A stretch of 64,000 nucleotides of DNA, from the NCBI GenBank assembly GCA_963674475.2, contig CAXXFQ010000009.1, positions 186,001 to 250,000 on the forward strand, written 5' to 3'. The notes below the pieces were generated by a model. It saw only the letters and a list, made by a program, of their open reading frames with translations, had not been told where the DNA came from and searched no databases. The stretch is from CAXXFQ01 sp963674475 (lineage in GTDB: Bacteria > Planctomycetota > Planctomycetia > Pirellulales > Thermoguttaceae). The stretch's first letter is position 1. Each line of letters opens with the position of its first letter. Positions 34,815-43,674 of the stretch are shown here, piece by piece. Position numbers and translations under genes: made by a program.

Positions 34815-35678
34815 CTATTTCGAAGGGAATCTATGGGCTGTCTCCATCTGACCGATGAGCGACCAGAGATGGGCCGCAAGCGCTTCTTCCAACGTCGGGC
34901 CGTAGGAGGCCAATTGTTTCGAAAGCGGTTCGGCGCATCCGTGCTGGTGCAATTCGCGCAAGTAATTCAGTAACAGGGCTTTTCGAGTCGGGTTGCCATA
35001 CAAAAGGAAGTGGACCCAGGCCCACGATTCGGCATAGTCGGCTCGATTCAGATCGTCGCAGGAGGGGATCGCGTCCAGTCGGGCCAGATCGGGCCGCCAA
35101 CTGTCATGACGAAGCTGCTTTTCGAGATAGTTCAAATGCGACCGGTTGATTCCCCGATTTCCCCGTGGAACCTCGTAATATTCGGCCAAGCCTTCGTCCA
35201 GCCAGAGCGGCAGATTAGGCACCACCGAGTGGAGGTAGCCGTGAGTAACCTCATGGCGAAGGTCTTCGGCCACCCGATCGCCCCATTGGGCATAGACCTC
35301 CAACCGGGTGTCGGTTTCCACGAAAAAGGCGCGCCGATCGGGGAAGGTCGGGAAGTGCAGCCTCATATAGGCTTTGTATTGCTCGGTCGTTTCGAAAAGA
35401 TAGATATGGATCGGCTCGTCCGAAACGGGCAGCAGGAGTTCCTGACTCAGATCGACCCGACGGGCGGTCATCTCCTCGAGCAACCGGTGGTGGGTCGGCA
35501 GAAAAAAATCACTGTAAACAATCAGTTGCCCGCGAGGCGTTTGGAAAAGGTCCGGCAGCCGCAGATGGTTTTTCAGCGCGGACCCGCATCCGAGGAGTCC
35601 GACCAATACCAACAACGCGACACGACCGCACCCGCACGTCCGTTTGCGATCGGGTCGGTGGCTCGTTCTCGTTTCCAA
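34815..35678 (-). CDS. HExxH metalloprotease-like lipoprotein
   Basis: The likely start is TTG at 35678, giving 287 residues; the open frame continues far upstream but overlaps the glycosyltransferase gene. Residues 20-31 form a lipobox ending LVGLLGC (Cys31). HEVTH is at 142-146 and WLDEGLAEYYE follows at 159-169, the gluzincin arrangement in which two His and the Glu of EGLAE bind zinc and E143 is catalytic. It fits the peptidase-MA-like (DUF1570-type) group found in planctomycetes. The role is probably degradation or remodelling of envelope proteins. It begins 25 bp past the glycosyltransferase stop, so they may be co-transcribed. Confidence 0.75.
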   Translation of the reverse strand: METRTSHRPDRKRTCGCGRVALLVLVGLLGCGSALKNHLRLPDLFQTPRGQLIVYSDFFLPTHHRLLEEMTARRVDLSQELLLPVSDEPIHIYLFETTEQYKAYMRLHFPTFPDRRAFFVETDTRLEVYAQWGDRVAEDLRHEVTHGYLHSVVPNLPLWLDEGLAEYYEVPRGNRGINRSHLNYLEKQLRHDSWRPDLARLDAIPSCDDLNRADYAESWAWVHFLLYGNPTRKALLLNYLRELHQHGCAEPLSKQLASYGPTLEEALAAHLWSLIGQMETAHRFPSK

Positions 35679-35703
35679 AAGGTCTCTTTCCGGGAAAAAC
35701 GAT

Positions 35704-36834
35704 CTACAGGGAACTTCGCGACGTGCCGGCGCCCATTTTCTCCGTCGCTTGATGGGCAGTCGAACCGTGCCATGTCGGATCGAGCGGTTCTTCTTGATAG
35801 ACCGCGTCGAAATCCATTTCAGCCGTCGGCTCGAGTGCCGTTTGTGTCGAAAAGGTTTCTTCCGAGATTCGTTGTCCATGAATCGTCGTTTCAACAACCT
35901 GAGCGAATCGACCGGCCCACATTTGCGCTTGATAATGCTGTTCGACCAACGTCCTTCCGGCGGCGCCCATGCGTCGTCGCAACTGGGGATCGGCGGCCAA
36001 CCGCTCGACCGCGTCGGCCCACTCGCGCGGGGTCGAGGCGAGAAATCCGTTTTCACCGTCGACGATCATCCGACGATTTTCACCGATCGGATTGGCCACG
36101 ACCGGCAACCCGGCCGCCATGTAGCGCAGCAAGGTCAGACGGCCTTGTCCCAGACTCGACGGAGCGTTGGGCAACCAGCTGATGCCGATGTCGGCGTCGG
36201 CCAAGTCGCTCGCCTCGGTTGTCTCGGACCAGGGCCAATGGGCAATACGCATTTGAGGGATCGACATCGGGAGTCGATCGCCAACCAATTGGAGACGCAC
36301 CTGAGGCAGTCGGCGACCGATGGCCCGGAGGAGCGGATAGGTTGGTTCGATTGAACCGGCCGGTCGCGAAGGGGACAACCAGGTCAACTTGGCCCCTTCG
36401 TGATAACGTCGGTGAGAGGCGGCCGAGAACATGCCCGGTTCGACGCAGGTCGGGATCATTTCGACCCGATTTTCGGCGACATGAAAACAGGCCTTGCGAC
36501 GGAGGTACGGCGTGCCGACGATCGTTCGATCGGCTGAGCGGACCGTGCGTCGAAAAGCGTTCCAGATCGATCCGCCGGTATCCGTGGGCAATTCGTCGAT
36601 ATCGAAGAGAAGCCGTTTGGCCGCGAGACGGATCAACCGCAGTTGCCACCAGGGCAGGAGCCGATTTTGAAGCAAGACCACCTCGGCCGCTCGCAGGGTC
36701 TTCCAAGGAATAGGCCGATCGAGCGAGGCCGTTTCAAGATGGAGATTTCGTTCGTGTAAGGCCCAAGAAAAGGCGGCGATCCGGTGTCGATAAGCGTCGT
36801 CGTTCGACGAGTCGACAAGGGCGAAAACGTTCAT
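35704..36834 (-). CDS. Glycosyltransferase family 4-like protein
   Basis: The 376-residue protein has a GT-B fold layout. The C-terminal donor-binding half includes ADIGISWLPNAP (about 225-236), LLRYMAAGLPVVANPIGENRRMIVDGENGFLAS (about 246-278, the E-x7-E-like region) and ADAVERLAADPQLRRRMGAAGR. The N-terminal half has DIDELPTDTGG. The ATG at 36834 has AAGGA seven bases upstream; an in-frame GTG ten codons earlier is less good. The lipid or glycan acceptor is unknown. The HExxH lipoprotein gene follows on the same strand. Confidence 0.87.
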   Translation of the reverse strand: MNVFALVDSSNDDAYRHRIAAFSWALHERNLHLETASLDRPIPWKTLRAAEVVLLQNRLLPWWQLRLIRLAAKRLLFDIDELPTDTGGSIWNAFRRTVRSADRTIVGTPYLRRKACFHVAENRVEMIPTCVEPGMFSAASHRRYHEGAKLTWLSPSRPAGSIEPTYPLLRAIGRRLPQVRLQLVGDRLPMSIPQMRIAHWPWSETTEASDLADADIGISWLPNAPSSLGQGRLTLLRYMAAGLPVVANPIGENRRMIVDGENGFLASTPREWADAVERLAADPQLRRRMGAAGRTLVEQHYQAQMWAGRFAQVVETTIHGQRISEETFSTQTALEPTAEMDFDAVYQEEPLDPTWHGSTAHQATEKMGAGTSRSSL

Positions 36835-37116
36835 GGTCGATTCCTTTGTGGCTCCGGCGTTCACCAGCTCGGACGTCGGTTCGGTTCCTTCCGAAGAACC
36901 CGACTCGGCCGGTTCGTACCCAAAGGACGACCTTCACGGCCCTCGATCTTTCGAGGTCCCATCAAGGTGAGATAGGTAAGAATCGATTGGTGCGAAGACG
37001 AGTTCCCAGACGATAGACCATTCTTACCAAAAAAGAAAAAAAAGGGGAATACCAATTTGACACGGGAACCCGGCAATCGCCTTGGCAATGATTTCGCCAA
37101 GCGATCTTCCTGACGA

Positions 37117-37773
37117 TCAGGACTCGATCCGACCGTCTCGCAACCGGATTTCCGTTTGGGCAAACTGGGCTGCCAACGGGTCGTGGGTAACCAACAGCAC
37201 ACTTCCGCCCTCCTCGTGAAATCCGGCAAGCAGCGACAAGACGTCGGTCGCGCTTTCCGGGTCGAGGTTGCCGGTCGGCTCGTCGGCCAAAATCATCGAC
37301 GGTCGGTTCAGCATGGCCCGCGCGACGGCCACCCGTTGTCGCTCGCCCGCGCTGAGTTCGGCCGGACGGTGGGTGATCCGATGGCCCATTTCGAACGAGT
37401 CCAACAACGACTCGGCCCGGTCGCGAATTTCGGTAGTGGCCTTCCCTTCGGCCGCCGTCAAAACGTTGTCCAACACGTTCAGGTACGGCAAGAGATGGAA
37501 CATCTGAAAGACGAACCCGATTTTTTGGCCGCGGAACCTGGCCCGTTCGGCCGGGGTCATTTGGCCCAGATTTTCCCCGGCGACAACCACTCGGCCCGAA
37601 GTCGGCCGGTTCAGCGCGCCGACAATCGTCAGCAGGGTCGACTTCCCACAACCGCTGGGCCCGCGAATCGCGATGAACTGGCCCTCGGGAATGTCCAGGT
37701 CGACCGCTTTCAGAGCGTCCACCGCTCCGACGCTACTGGGATAGGTTTTGGTCACTTTTTCGAGATGAATCAT
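37117..37773 (-). CDS. ABC transporter ATP-binding protein, LolD/MacB type
   Basis: The 218-residue ATPase has Walker A GPSGCGKST (38-46), Q-loop FVFQMFHLLP (about 88-97), signature LSAGERQR (about 140-147) and Walker B MILADEPTGN (about 159-168), with H-loop TH. The MFHLLPYLNVLDNV segment is characteristic of the LolD/FtsE/MacB group of lipoprotein or peptide extruders. No LolC/E-type permease gene is near. It begins 47 bp after the end of holB on the same strand. Confidence 0.92.
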   Translation of the reverse strand: MIHLEKVTKTYPSSVGAVDALKAVDLDIPEGQFIAIRGPSGCGKSTLLTIVGALNRPTSGRVVVAGENLGQMTPAERARFRGQKIGFVFQMFHLLPYLNVLDNVLTAAEGKATTEIRDRAESLLDSFEMGHRITHRPAELSAGERQRVAVARAMLNRPSMILADEPTGNLDPESATDVLSLLAGFHEEGGSVLLVTHDPLAAQFAQTEIRLRDGRIES

Positions 37774-37820
37774 CAGACTTTCGTCTTCCTATTTCAGGGA
37801 AATGGGAGAGGCTCTTTTTT

Positions 37821-38870
37821 TTAAGTGGTACTCAATCGACAGAGATCGTCGGCCCAACCTTCGATCAAGGTCGACTGGTTCGCGTTGCGGTCGATTTGAA
37901 ACAGGACTTCCAGGCATCGGTCCAGACAGGCCTGTGGCCCGCCGGGTGTCCAATTTTTCGAATGCAACGCCTCGCCGACGCGCGGATCGACCGTTTCGCC
38001 GCAAACTTCGCTGCCGAGCGACGCGTGGACGATTTGGCGATAGAAATCGATCGCGAATCGGACGACCTGTCGTAGTCGGGCCCGACGGGCCGGCGCTTCT
38101 TTGCCTGCCGCGTCGACAAATTGACTGATCGAACGTCCCATCGGGACGCTTTGCGGTGGGACAGCAGCCAGCGCGTCGAACAGGTTTTCACGAAACGACC
38201 ATAGCTGCGGGTCGGCCAGCGCGCGGGCCGTGGTCGGGCTGCCTTCACTGGCGGCGGCCAATCGGGCGGCCTCTTCTCGGGTTTCGACCGTCCCTTCTTG
38301 CAAAAGGATCTCGGCGACGATCTCCTCCGAAAGCGGCCGGAAACGGACCAACTGACAGCGCGAGCGGATCGTCGGCAATTGACGTGCCGGGCTGGTGCCG
38401 ATGAGGATCAGTACCGAGCCGATCGGCGGTTCCTCGAGCGTTTTCAGAAGTGCATTGGCCCCTTCGGCGTTGAAATAATCGGCGTCGTCAATGATGGCGA
38501 TTTTTCGTTTGCCGTAAAACGGTTTCAGCCCGATCGCGTGGACAAGCCCTTCGCGCATCCGGTGTTCACGATCTCCGATCAGCAGGTCGACCGGCAGGAA
38601 GGCCCGATCTTTGGGTTTCTCGACGATCAACAGGTCGGGATGGGTTCGGGCATCGATCTGCTGGCAGGAAGGACACGTGCCGCACGGGTCGAGCACCGCG
38701 TCGGGCCGGTTTGGGCAGAGCAGTCCTTTGGCCAGCCCGACGGCGAAGGCCCGTTTGCCGATCCCCTCGGGCCCGACGAACAGGAAGGTGGTTCCGAGTC
38801 GGCCGCGGGTCAGGGCGGTTTGGAATTGAGTGACGATCGGGTCGTGGCCGTTTAAGTTTTGCCAAGTCAT
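37821..38870 (-). CDS. holB: DNA polymerase III subunit delta prime
   Basis: HolB is a clamp-loader subunit. The 349-residue protein has a P-loop-like GPEGIGKRA (about 33-41; the last residues deviate from GKT as is usual for delta prime), a zinc knuckle with CPNRPDAVLDPCGTCPSC (about 53-70), the DDADYFNAEGANALLKTLEEPP box (about 124-145) and the sensor SRCQLVRF. The ATG at 38870 lies about 37 bp from the delta hairpin of element copy 8, with a T-rich leader and no Shine-Dalgarno. Confidence 0.93.
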   Translation of the reverse strand: MTWQNLNGHDPIVTQFQTALTRGRLGTTFLFVGPEGIGKRAFAVGLAKGLLCPNRPDAVLDPCGTCPSCQQIDARTHPDLLIVEKPKDRAFLPVDLLIGDREHRMREGLVHAIGLKPFYGKRKIAIIDDADYFNAEGANALLKTLEEPPIGSVLILIGTSPARQLPTIRSRCQLVRFRPLSEEIVAEILLQEGTVETREEAARLAAASEGSPTTARALADPQLWSFRENLFDALAAVPPQSVPMGRSISQFVDAAGKEAPARRARLRQVVRFAIDFYRQIVHASLGSEVCGETVDPRVGEALHSKNWTPGGPQACLDRCLEVLFQIDRNANQSTLIEGWADDLCRLSTT

Positions 38871-38906
38871 GAAAAATAAAAAAACAAAAAAGAGAAACAA
38901 AAATCA

Positions 38907-39025
38907 GAGCGATTGCGAAGCAACCGCGCTCCAAAAAGTTTTTGGGGGAGAGTTTGAGAGGGGACAATTTTCAAAATGTCCCCTCTCATTCAAAAAAACA
39001 GGTGACGGCACAGCCGTCACACCTT
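38907..39025 (-). repeat. Intergenic hairpin element, copy 8 (B orientation)
   Basis: Read leftwards: alpha (GTGACGGC/GCCGTCAC, about 39002-39020), beta (GAGAGGGGACA/TGTCCCCTCTC, about 38956-38988), and delta (GCGGTTGC/GCAATCGC, about 38910-38930). The T-rich tail reaches the holB start. Gamma is absent. Confidence 0.8.
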
Positions 39026-39217
39026 ATTCATTCCGTCTCGCAATTCGTTCCGTCTCGCACCCCAACCAACTTTTTTCAAACCAAATGGAACCTTCCAAAA
39101 AACGCCTTGCAAAAAAACACTTCGGACGGGGTTAAATCTGCGGTGCGGTGATGCCGGGAAAAAGCTTTGCTCGGTTGTGATCTGGTTGGCTGCGGAAAAG
39201 AAAAAGAAAAGAAAAAA

Positions 39218-39340
39218 GGGAGCTCCGGCTTTGCCGTCGCCGGTATTTTTTTCTTAGGGGAAACATTTTGAAAATTGTTTCCCCTAAAACCCCTTCAAAA
39301 ACTTTTTGGAACGGGCTTGCTTCGCAATCCCTCTTCTTGT
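39218..39340 (+). repeat. Intergenic hairpin element, copy 9 (A orientation, type II beta)
   Basis: Alpha is the CCGGC...GCCGTCGCCGG hairpin near 39224-39243. Beta is TTAGGGGAAACA/TGTTTCCCCTAA (39254-39286), in which both arms differ from the common type but still pair. Delta is GGGCTTGC/GCAATCCC (39313-39331) with a T-rich tail up to the tmk stop at 39360. Confidence 0.8.
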
Positions 39341-39359
39341 TTTTTTGTTTTTTCTACCT

Positions 39360-39965
39360 CTACTTTAGCCGCTTCGCCACTTCTTCCTTCATCTCCAACC
39401 ACACCTCCTCCACCGTCCGTTCCGCATTGACCACCACCGTCGGTGCCGACGCCCGCGCCGCCTCGGCCAAAAACCCGTCCCGAACCTTGTCCCGAAACAC
39501 GTCCCCCTGACACTCCATCCGATCCAACGGCCGATCCAAACGGGCCGCCGCCGCCTCAGCGGGCATGTCCAAGACGACCGTCAAATCGGGCATCAGGCCG
39601 CCAACCGCCACCGAGCCGATCGACCAGAGTGTCTCCACGTTCAATCCGCCCGCGTGACCCTGATAAACAACGTTGGCCAAAAGGTACCGGTCGGAAATCA
39701 CCGTCTGCCCCGCGGCCAGGGCCGGGCGAATCGTCTCCTCGACCAGTTGGGCCCGCGCGGCCATGTACAAAAACATCTCGCTCGTCCGACCGATGGTCAA
39801 CTCGTGCCGGTCGAGCAAGATCCCGCGGACCGCTTCGCCCAGCGGCGTGCTGCCCGGATCGCGACAGACGACCACCTCGCGCCCGAGCGATTCCAACCAG
39901 GCCTGAAGCCGGGCGATCTGGGTCGATTTCCCCGTTCCGTCACAACCGTCGATCGAAATAAACAT
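39360..39965 (-). CDS. tmk: Thymidylate kinase
   Basis: Tmk phosphorylates dTMP to dTDP. The 201-residue protein has the P-loop DGCDGTGKST (6-15), the DR-[DP]PG motif VVVCRDPGSTPLGE (about 31-44), the ISDRYLLANVVYQGH segment (DRY/F, about 89-103) that binds dTMP, and a short lid. The ATG at 39965 starts two residues before the P-loop strand. holB lies downstream on the same strand beyond 489 bp of elements, a tmk-holB order common in bacteria. Confidence 0.95.
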   Translation of the reverse strand: MFISIDGCDGTGKSTQIARLQAWLESLGREVVVCRDPGSTPLGEAVRGILLDRHELTIGRTSEMFLYMAARAQLVEETIRPALAAGQTVISDRYLLANVVYQGHAGGLNVETLWSIGSVAVGGLMPDLTVVLDMPAEAAAARLDRPLDRMECQGDVFRDKVRDGFLAEAARASAPTVVVNAERTVEEVWLEMKEEVAKRLK

Positions 39966-40187
39966 TTCTTGGTAGGAAAGCCCTTCTTCTAGGAGGATCT
40001 TTTTTTGCAGCAAAGCAACGGGAAAGAAATCGTCACGAACTGTCCGAGCCCAGACCAATCCGCTTTTTCCCTTCCCCGTATTCTATCGTTTGACCCCCGC
40101 GCCCGTCGATCCCCCCGCCGGGCCGCTTCCGCGTCACGAAATGGAAAAAACAGGAGCGAAAAAAAGGACCAAATCCTTCGGCCCCGA

Positions 40188-41183
40188 TCAAAAACCTTCC
40201 GTATCGGTCGGCGCGCCGTGATAGAGTCGGGCCATCCGGACGGCGTGCCCGGCGACGATCCGACGCAGTTCGGCCGGTTGCAAAACCTCGGCCTTGTCGC
40301 CGTAGCCGAGCACCCACCAGGAAATCTCGTGCAGCCCCGACACGGTCACCCGAAACAATAGCGACCCGTCGTCGGTGAACTCGCAGCGCTGGGTTGGGTG
40401 CCAGCCGATCTCGGCCACGTTCTGGGCGACCATCGGGGCGAATCGAATGACGATCTCCTGGTCCGGGCCCGATTCGGGGATCAGGTGCCACGCGTTGCGA
40501 AGGTACCGCTTCAGCGAAAAACCGCGCGGGATCGAGTACCGGTCTTCGAGCTCTTCCATCCCGAGGATCCGACCGAGGTTGAAGGTCCGCACGCTTCGGT
40601 GTAGCGACGATCGGCCGATCGCGTACCAGCTCCGACGGCTGAAGAGCAATCGGTAAGGGCTCAACCGGGTTCGGATCGTGCCTTCTTCGGTCGGCGTTTG
40701 ATAGAGAATCCGAACGCACCTTTTTTGGGCCGACGCTTGACACAATCGCTGGTAAAACGGCTCCTGTCCTTCCAGGTCATTGGTCGGCTGGAGTCGGATG
40801 CGTACCAGATCGGTCATCCCTTGGAGCTTTTCCCGCATCGACTGCGGCAACATGCTCTCGAGCTTGACGGCCGCCTGCCGCGCGGCGCTCAAGAAAGGCA
40901 ACGGCCGTCGGCCCCCGACCTCGTGACAGAGCACGATCATCGAAAGGGCCTCTTCAAGCGAGAAATGGGTCGCCGGAAGATATTGGGTGCCGAACAACCG
41001 GTATCGACCGCAGTTTTCGTCAAACTCGATCTGGTAGCCCAGCCGACGCAAGACGGTCAGGTCGCGAAAGACGGTTCGTCGCGTCACCCCGCAGGCGTGG
41101 GCCAACGAGGTGGCGTCGTACCCGGTCCCTTTTTGGAGCAGGTCAATGATTTCCAGCAGTCGTTTGGTGCGATCCAGGTTCAT
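40188..41183 (-). CDS. WYL-domain transcriptional regulator
   Basis: The 331-residue protein has an N-terminal winged helix (residues 1-60: RTKRLLEIIDLLQKG, VTRRTVFRDLTVLRRLGY) and a WYL ligand-binding domain (about 145-225) in which the motif appears as WYAIGRSSLHRSVRTFNLGRI. A C-terminal WCX extension (about 245-310) follows. WYL regulators sense nucleic acids or nucleotides and often control DNA-damage or defence genes; the target here is unknown. The ATG at 41183 starts directly before the helix-turn-helix. Confidence 0.9.
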   Translation of the reverse strand: MNLDRTKRLLEIIDLLQKGTGYDATSLAHACGVTRRTVFRDLTVLRRLGYQIEFDENCGRYRLFGTQYLPATHFSLEEALSMIVLCHEVGGRRPLPFLSAARQAAVKLESMLPQSMREKLQGMTDLVRIRLQPTNDLEGQEPFYQRLCQASAQKRCVRILYQTPTEEGTIRTRLSPYRLLFSRRSWYAIGRSSLHRSVRTFNLGRILGMEELEDRYSIPRGFSLKRYLRNAWHLIPESGPDQEIVIRFAPMVAQNVAEIGWHPTQRCEFTDDGSLLFRVTVSGLHEISWWVLGYGDKAEVLQPAELRRIVAGHAVRMARLYHGAPTDTEGF

Positions 41184-41243
41184 CGGCTCGTGCCATTATT
41201 GAGGTTCACAAAAGTAGCAGGCCGTTGCTTTCCAGCTTTCCTC

Positions 41244-41272
41244 GAAAAAACCGGGCTCCTCGTTGGGAGCCC
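41244..41272 (-). terminator. Terminator downstream of the TolC-like gene
   Basis: On the minus strand GGGCTCCC and GGAGCCC pair around a 5-base loop and are followed by GGTTTTTTCG. It begins about 27 bp past the stop. The core is nearly the same as at 9624-9652. Confidence 0.75.
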
Positions 41273-41298
41273 TTGGCTTGCTCCTTACGCGAAGTTCA

Positions 41299-43674
41299 TT
41301 ATGGCTTGGCCGATTTCCATCCTCCTGAAGCGGAATCGGCTTGATTGGTTTTTTTCGACTTGTTCGGCGGCGGAAGGACTCGCAGTCCCGACGGTCGGGC
41401 CGTCGCGGTCTCTTCGTAGCTCACCGGTTGGATCGCTTCCGACTCGGTCGATTCGGCCTGATTCATGCCGACCATCGGCGCGGCGTTGACCGGGCGATCC
41501 GAAGTCCGACGCCAGCCTTGCGAGCTCGTGGCCGTCGCGGTGGCAAGCGGCTTGCGAAGTTTTTTCGCCGAGGCCGTTTCCCAAATCGGTCGCAGGTCGG
41601 TATCCAGCGAACTGGTCTTCGGCTCGGGGGCCGGTTTCAGCTCGGGGGCCGGGGTCGGGGTCGGAATTTTTTCGCCCGAATCCGGGGTGCCGTCGATCGT
41701 TCCGTCGGTCTCGGTCGAGCCGTCCCAGCTTTCGTCCATCATCATTTCGTCAGGCCGCCCGCCGTGTTGGGCGTAGGGGCCGCGGCTGATCACGTTCGGA
41801 CGGGTGAACCCGAAGTCGAGGTAAACGGCCGCGTCACGAGACCGGGCCCGCCGTCGGGCGTCGAAGTACGCCTTGCCCGGCCAGGGGCCTTCCGCCAAAT
41901 AAACCCCATTGTACTCGAGAATCGATCCCTTGCGAAGGTGCACATCGACCATCGACAGGTTGTAATTGACCAGGGACCGGTAATATTCGATTTCGGCGTC
42001 AGCCAGCCGTCGTTGGGCTCCCAAGAGGACGTCGATCGTCTCGATCCCCGTCTCGTAGGCCGCCTGGACCGCGTCGACTTCCCGTTTGGCCGCCCAGCGA
42101 CGATCGTAAAAGGTCCGCATGACGACGTTCTGGTCGGCCACCGAGCGGTAGGCCGCGGCCAGCTGTTGCGAGACCTCGAGTTCCTGTTCCTTAAGCAACA
42201 TTCGCGAGTGGGCCAAGTTCAACTGGGCAAAGCGGACCCCCGACAATTCCTTGCGGAACCCCAGCGGCATACTCAATTCCATTCCCAATTGCCACTCTTG
42301 GCTGCGACCGGCGGTCAACGACTGCATCGCGTTTTGATACAGGCCGTCCTGAAGCGGTTGACCCTGGGTGTCCCACAGGTCGTGGCCCATGCCGACCCAG
42401 GAATACTGGCCGACGACATCCAAACTGGGCAGAAGGTAATTTTTCGCCGCGATCATTTCCAGTTCGCGTTCCTTGATACGCCATCGTTGACGACGCAGGT
42501 CGATATTTCGGGCCAATGCCTCGCAGAGCGATTCGTTCCACTCGAACTGGACCCGCGCGGTGGTCGGCTCGTCGGCCGGACGGCAGAGTCGCCCGTCGTT
42601 GACGGCCAGTCCCATCAGGTAGCGAAGCTGGTTTTCAGTCTGGTAAAGACGGCTGAGCTGATCTTCAACCTGTCCCTTGAACAACAGGTACTGGGCCAAG
42701 GCCTGCGCCTCGCGATCGGCACTCCCACCCGGAGCCCCCTCGACATAGAGGGTGTGGATCTTACGCCACGTTTCCAACGAACTCTTCTTCCCGGCGACGA
42801 CCGTGTCCAGTTCGCGATACGACAGATAAAGGGCCCAATAAGCTCGCTCGACGTCGGCGACCAGGTCCTGGACCGCCTTTTCGAAATCGGTCAACGCCAC
42901 GTCGGTCCGAAGTCGGGCAATGACGACACCATTGTTGAACCCGGGCGACGCGCCAGGACCGGCGATCCGGTTGAATTGGACCCCGGCTCCCTGCAACAAC
43001 GGCTGACGGAATCCGGCCGTCACGTCGACAAACCAATCGCTGGGCCACTGTCGAGTCGGGCCGTTGCTGTTGGTGTAGATGGCGTTGGTCGAAATCGACG
43101 ACGAACCACCGGTCGCGTTGAATTTATCCAAACCGGCCTGGAAGGAGCCGACATCTTGGAGATTTTGTTTTGCGATGAACAACGGTCCAACCGCCCCGCC
43201 AACGTTGGTCGGTCGATCGGTCGTTTCCCAGAAAGCGCTCGTCGAAAACTGGGCGTCGAAGGCCGACAAGGCCGCCTCGACACCGTAGCGAGGATCGGTT
43301 TCGCTCAGGGCCGGATCGTAGACGCTATTGGTCGACTCGGGGAAGCCGGTCAGGGAATCCAACGACGAGGCACTCCCACCGAGCTTGCGGATGATCTTGC
43401 TGTTGGCCATCGTGATCTTGATCGCCTCTTCGAGCGTGATATTCCAATAATCAATCGGTTTATCGTGCTCGATCGTCAGCGGCGAATCCGAACAGGTGAC
43501 CTCGTCCAAGGGAGCGACGTCGGTGTCGGGGATTTCGATCTCGGTCGCCATTCCCTTATAATGGGAAAGATCGCCGTCTTCGAATAAATAGAACGGCTGC
43601 TGTGGCTGACAACCGGTCGCCAGGGCGACAAGACAGTAGACCGTTAACCGAAAGAGGGGAGATTGCCGAGTCAT
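41299..43674 (-). CDS. TolC-family outer-membrane lipoprotein
   Basis: The 791-residue protein is an outer-membrane efflux channel of the TolC/OprM type with a lipoprotein signal (Cys22 after LVALATG). The periplasmic coiled coils show as long helical stretches with FRQPLLQG and the second repeat half (YETGIETIDVLLGAQRRLADAEIEYYRSLVNYNLS, about 535-570). The core is longer than in TolC (about 450 residues). About 150 C-terminal residues (beyond 640) are low-complexity Pro/Thr/Ser/Glu-rich, as is seen in planctomycetes. The ATG at 43674 has AGGA nine bases upstream. It could serve the RND pump encoded 6 kb away. Confidence 0.87.
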   Translation of the reverse strand: MTRQSPLFRLTVYCLVALATGCQPQQPFYLFEDGDLSHYKGMATEIEIPDTDVAPLDEVTCSDSPLTIEHDKPIDYWNITLEEAIKITMANSKIIRKLGGSASSLDSLTGFPESTNSVYDPALSETDPRYGVEAALSAFDAQFSTSAFWETTDRPTNVGGAVGPLFIAKQNLQDVGSFQAGLDKFNATGGSSSISTNAIYTNSNGPTRQWPSDWFVDVTAGFRQPLLQGAGVQFNRIAGPGASPGFNNGVVIARLRTDVALTDFEKAVQDLVADVERAYWALYLSYRELDTVVAGKKSSLETWRKIHTLYVEGAPGGSADREAQALAQYLLFKGQVEDQLSRLYQTENQLRYLMGLAVNDGRLCRPADEPTTARVQFEWNESLCEALARNIDLRRQRWRIKERELEMIAAKNYLLPSLDVVGQYSWVGMGHDLWDTQGQPLQDGLYQNAMQSLTAGRSQEWQLGMELSMPLGFRKELSGVRFAQLNLAHSRMLLKEQELEVSQQLAAAYRSVADQNVVMRTFYDRRWAAKREVDAVQAAYETGIETIDVLLGAQRRLADAEIEYYRSLVNYNLSMVDVHLRKGSILEYNGVYLAEGPWPGKAYFDARRRARSRDAAVYLDFGFTRPNVISRGPYAQHGGRPDEMMMDESWDGSTETDGTIDGTPDSGEKIPTPTPAPELKPAPEPKTSSLDTDLRPIWETASAKKLRKPLATATATSSQGWRRTSDRPVNAAPMVGMNQAESTESEAIQPVSYEETATARPSGLRVLPPPNKSKKTNQADSASGGWKSAKP

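Larger units (their letters stand above)
38871..39359. other. 489-bp gene-free interval with elements 8 and 9
   Basis: The gap holds element copy 8 (B) and copy 9 (A). Between them (39026-39217) lies a gamma remnant (AAATCTGCGGTGCGG at about 39125-39140, found inverted in copy 1) and A-rich sequence. No gene is seen. Confidence 0.6.
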
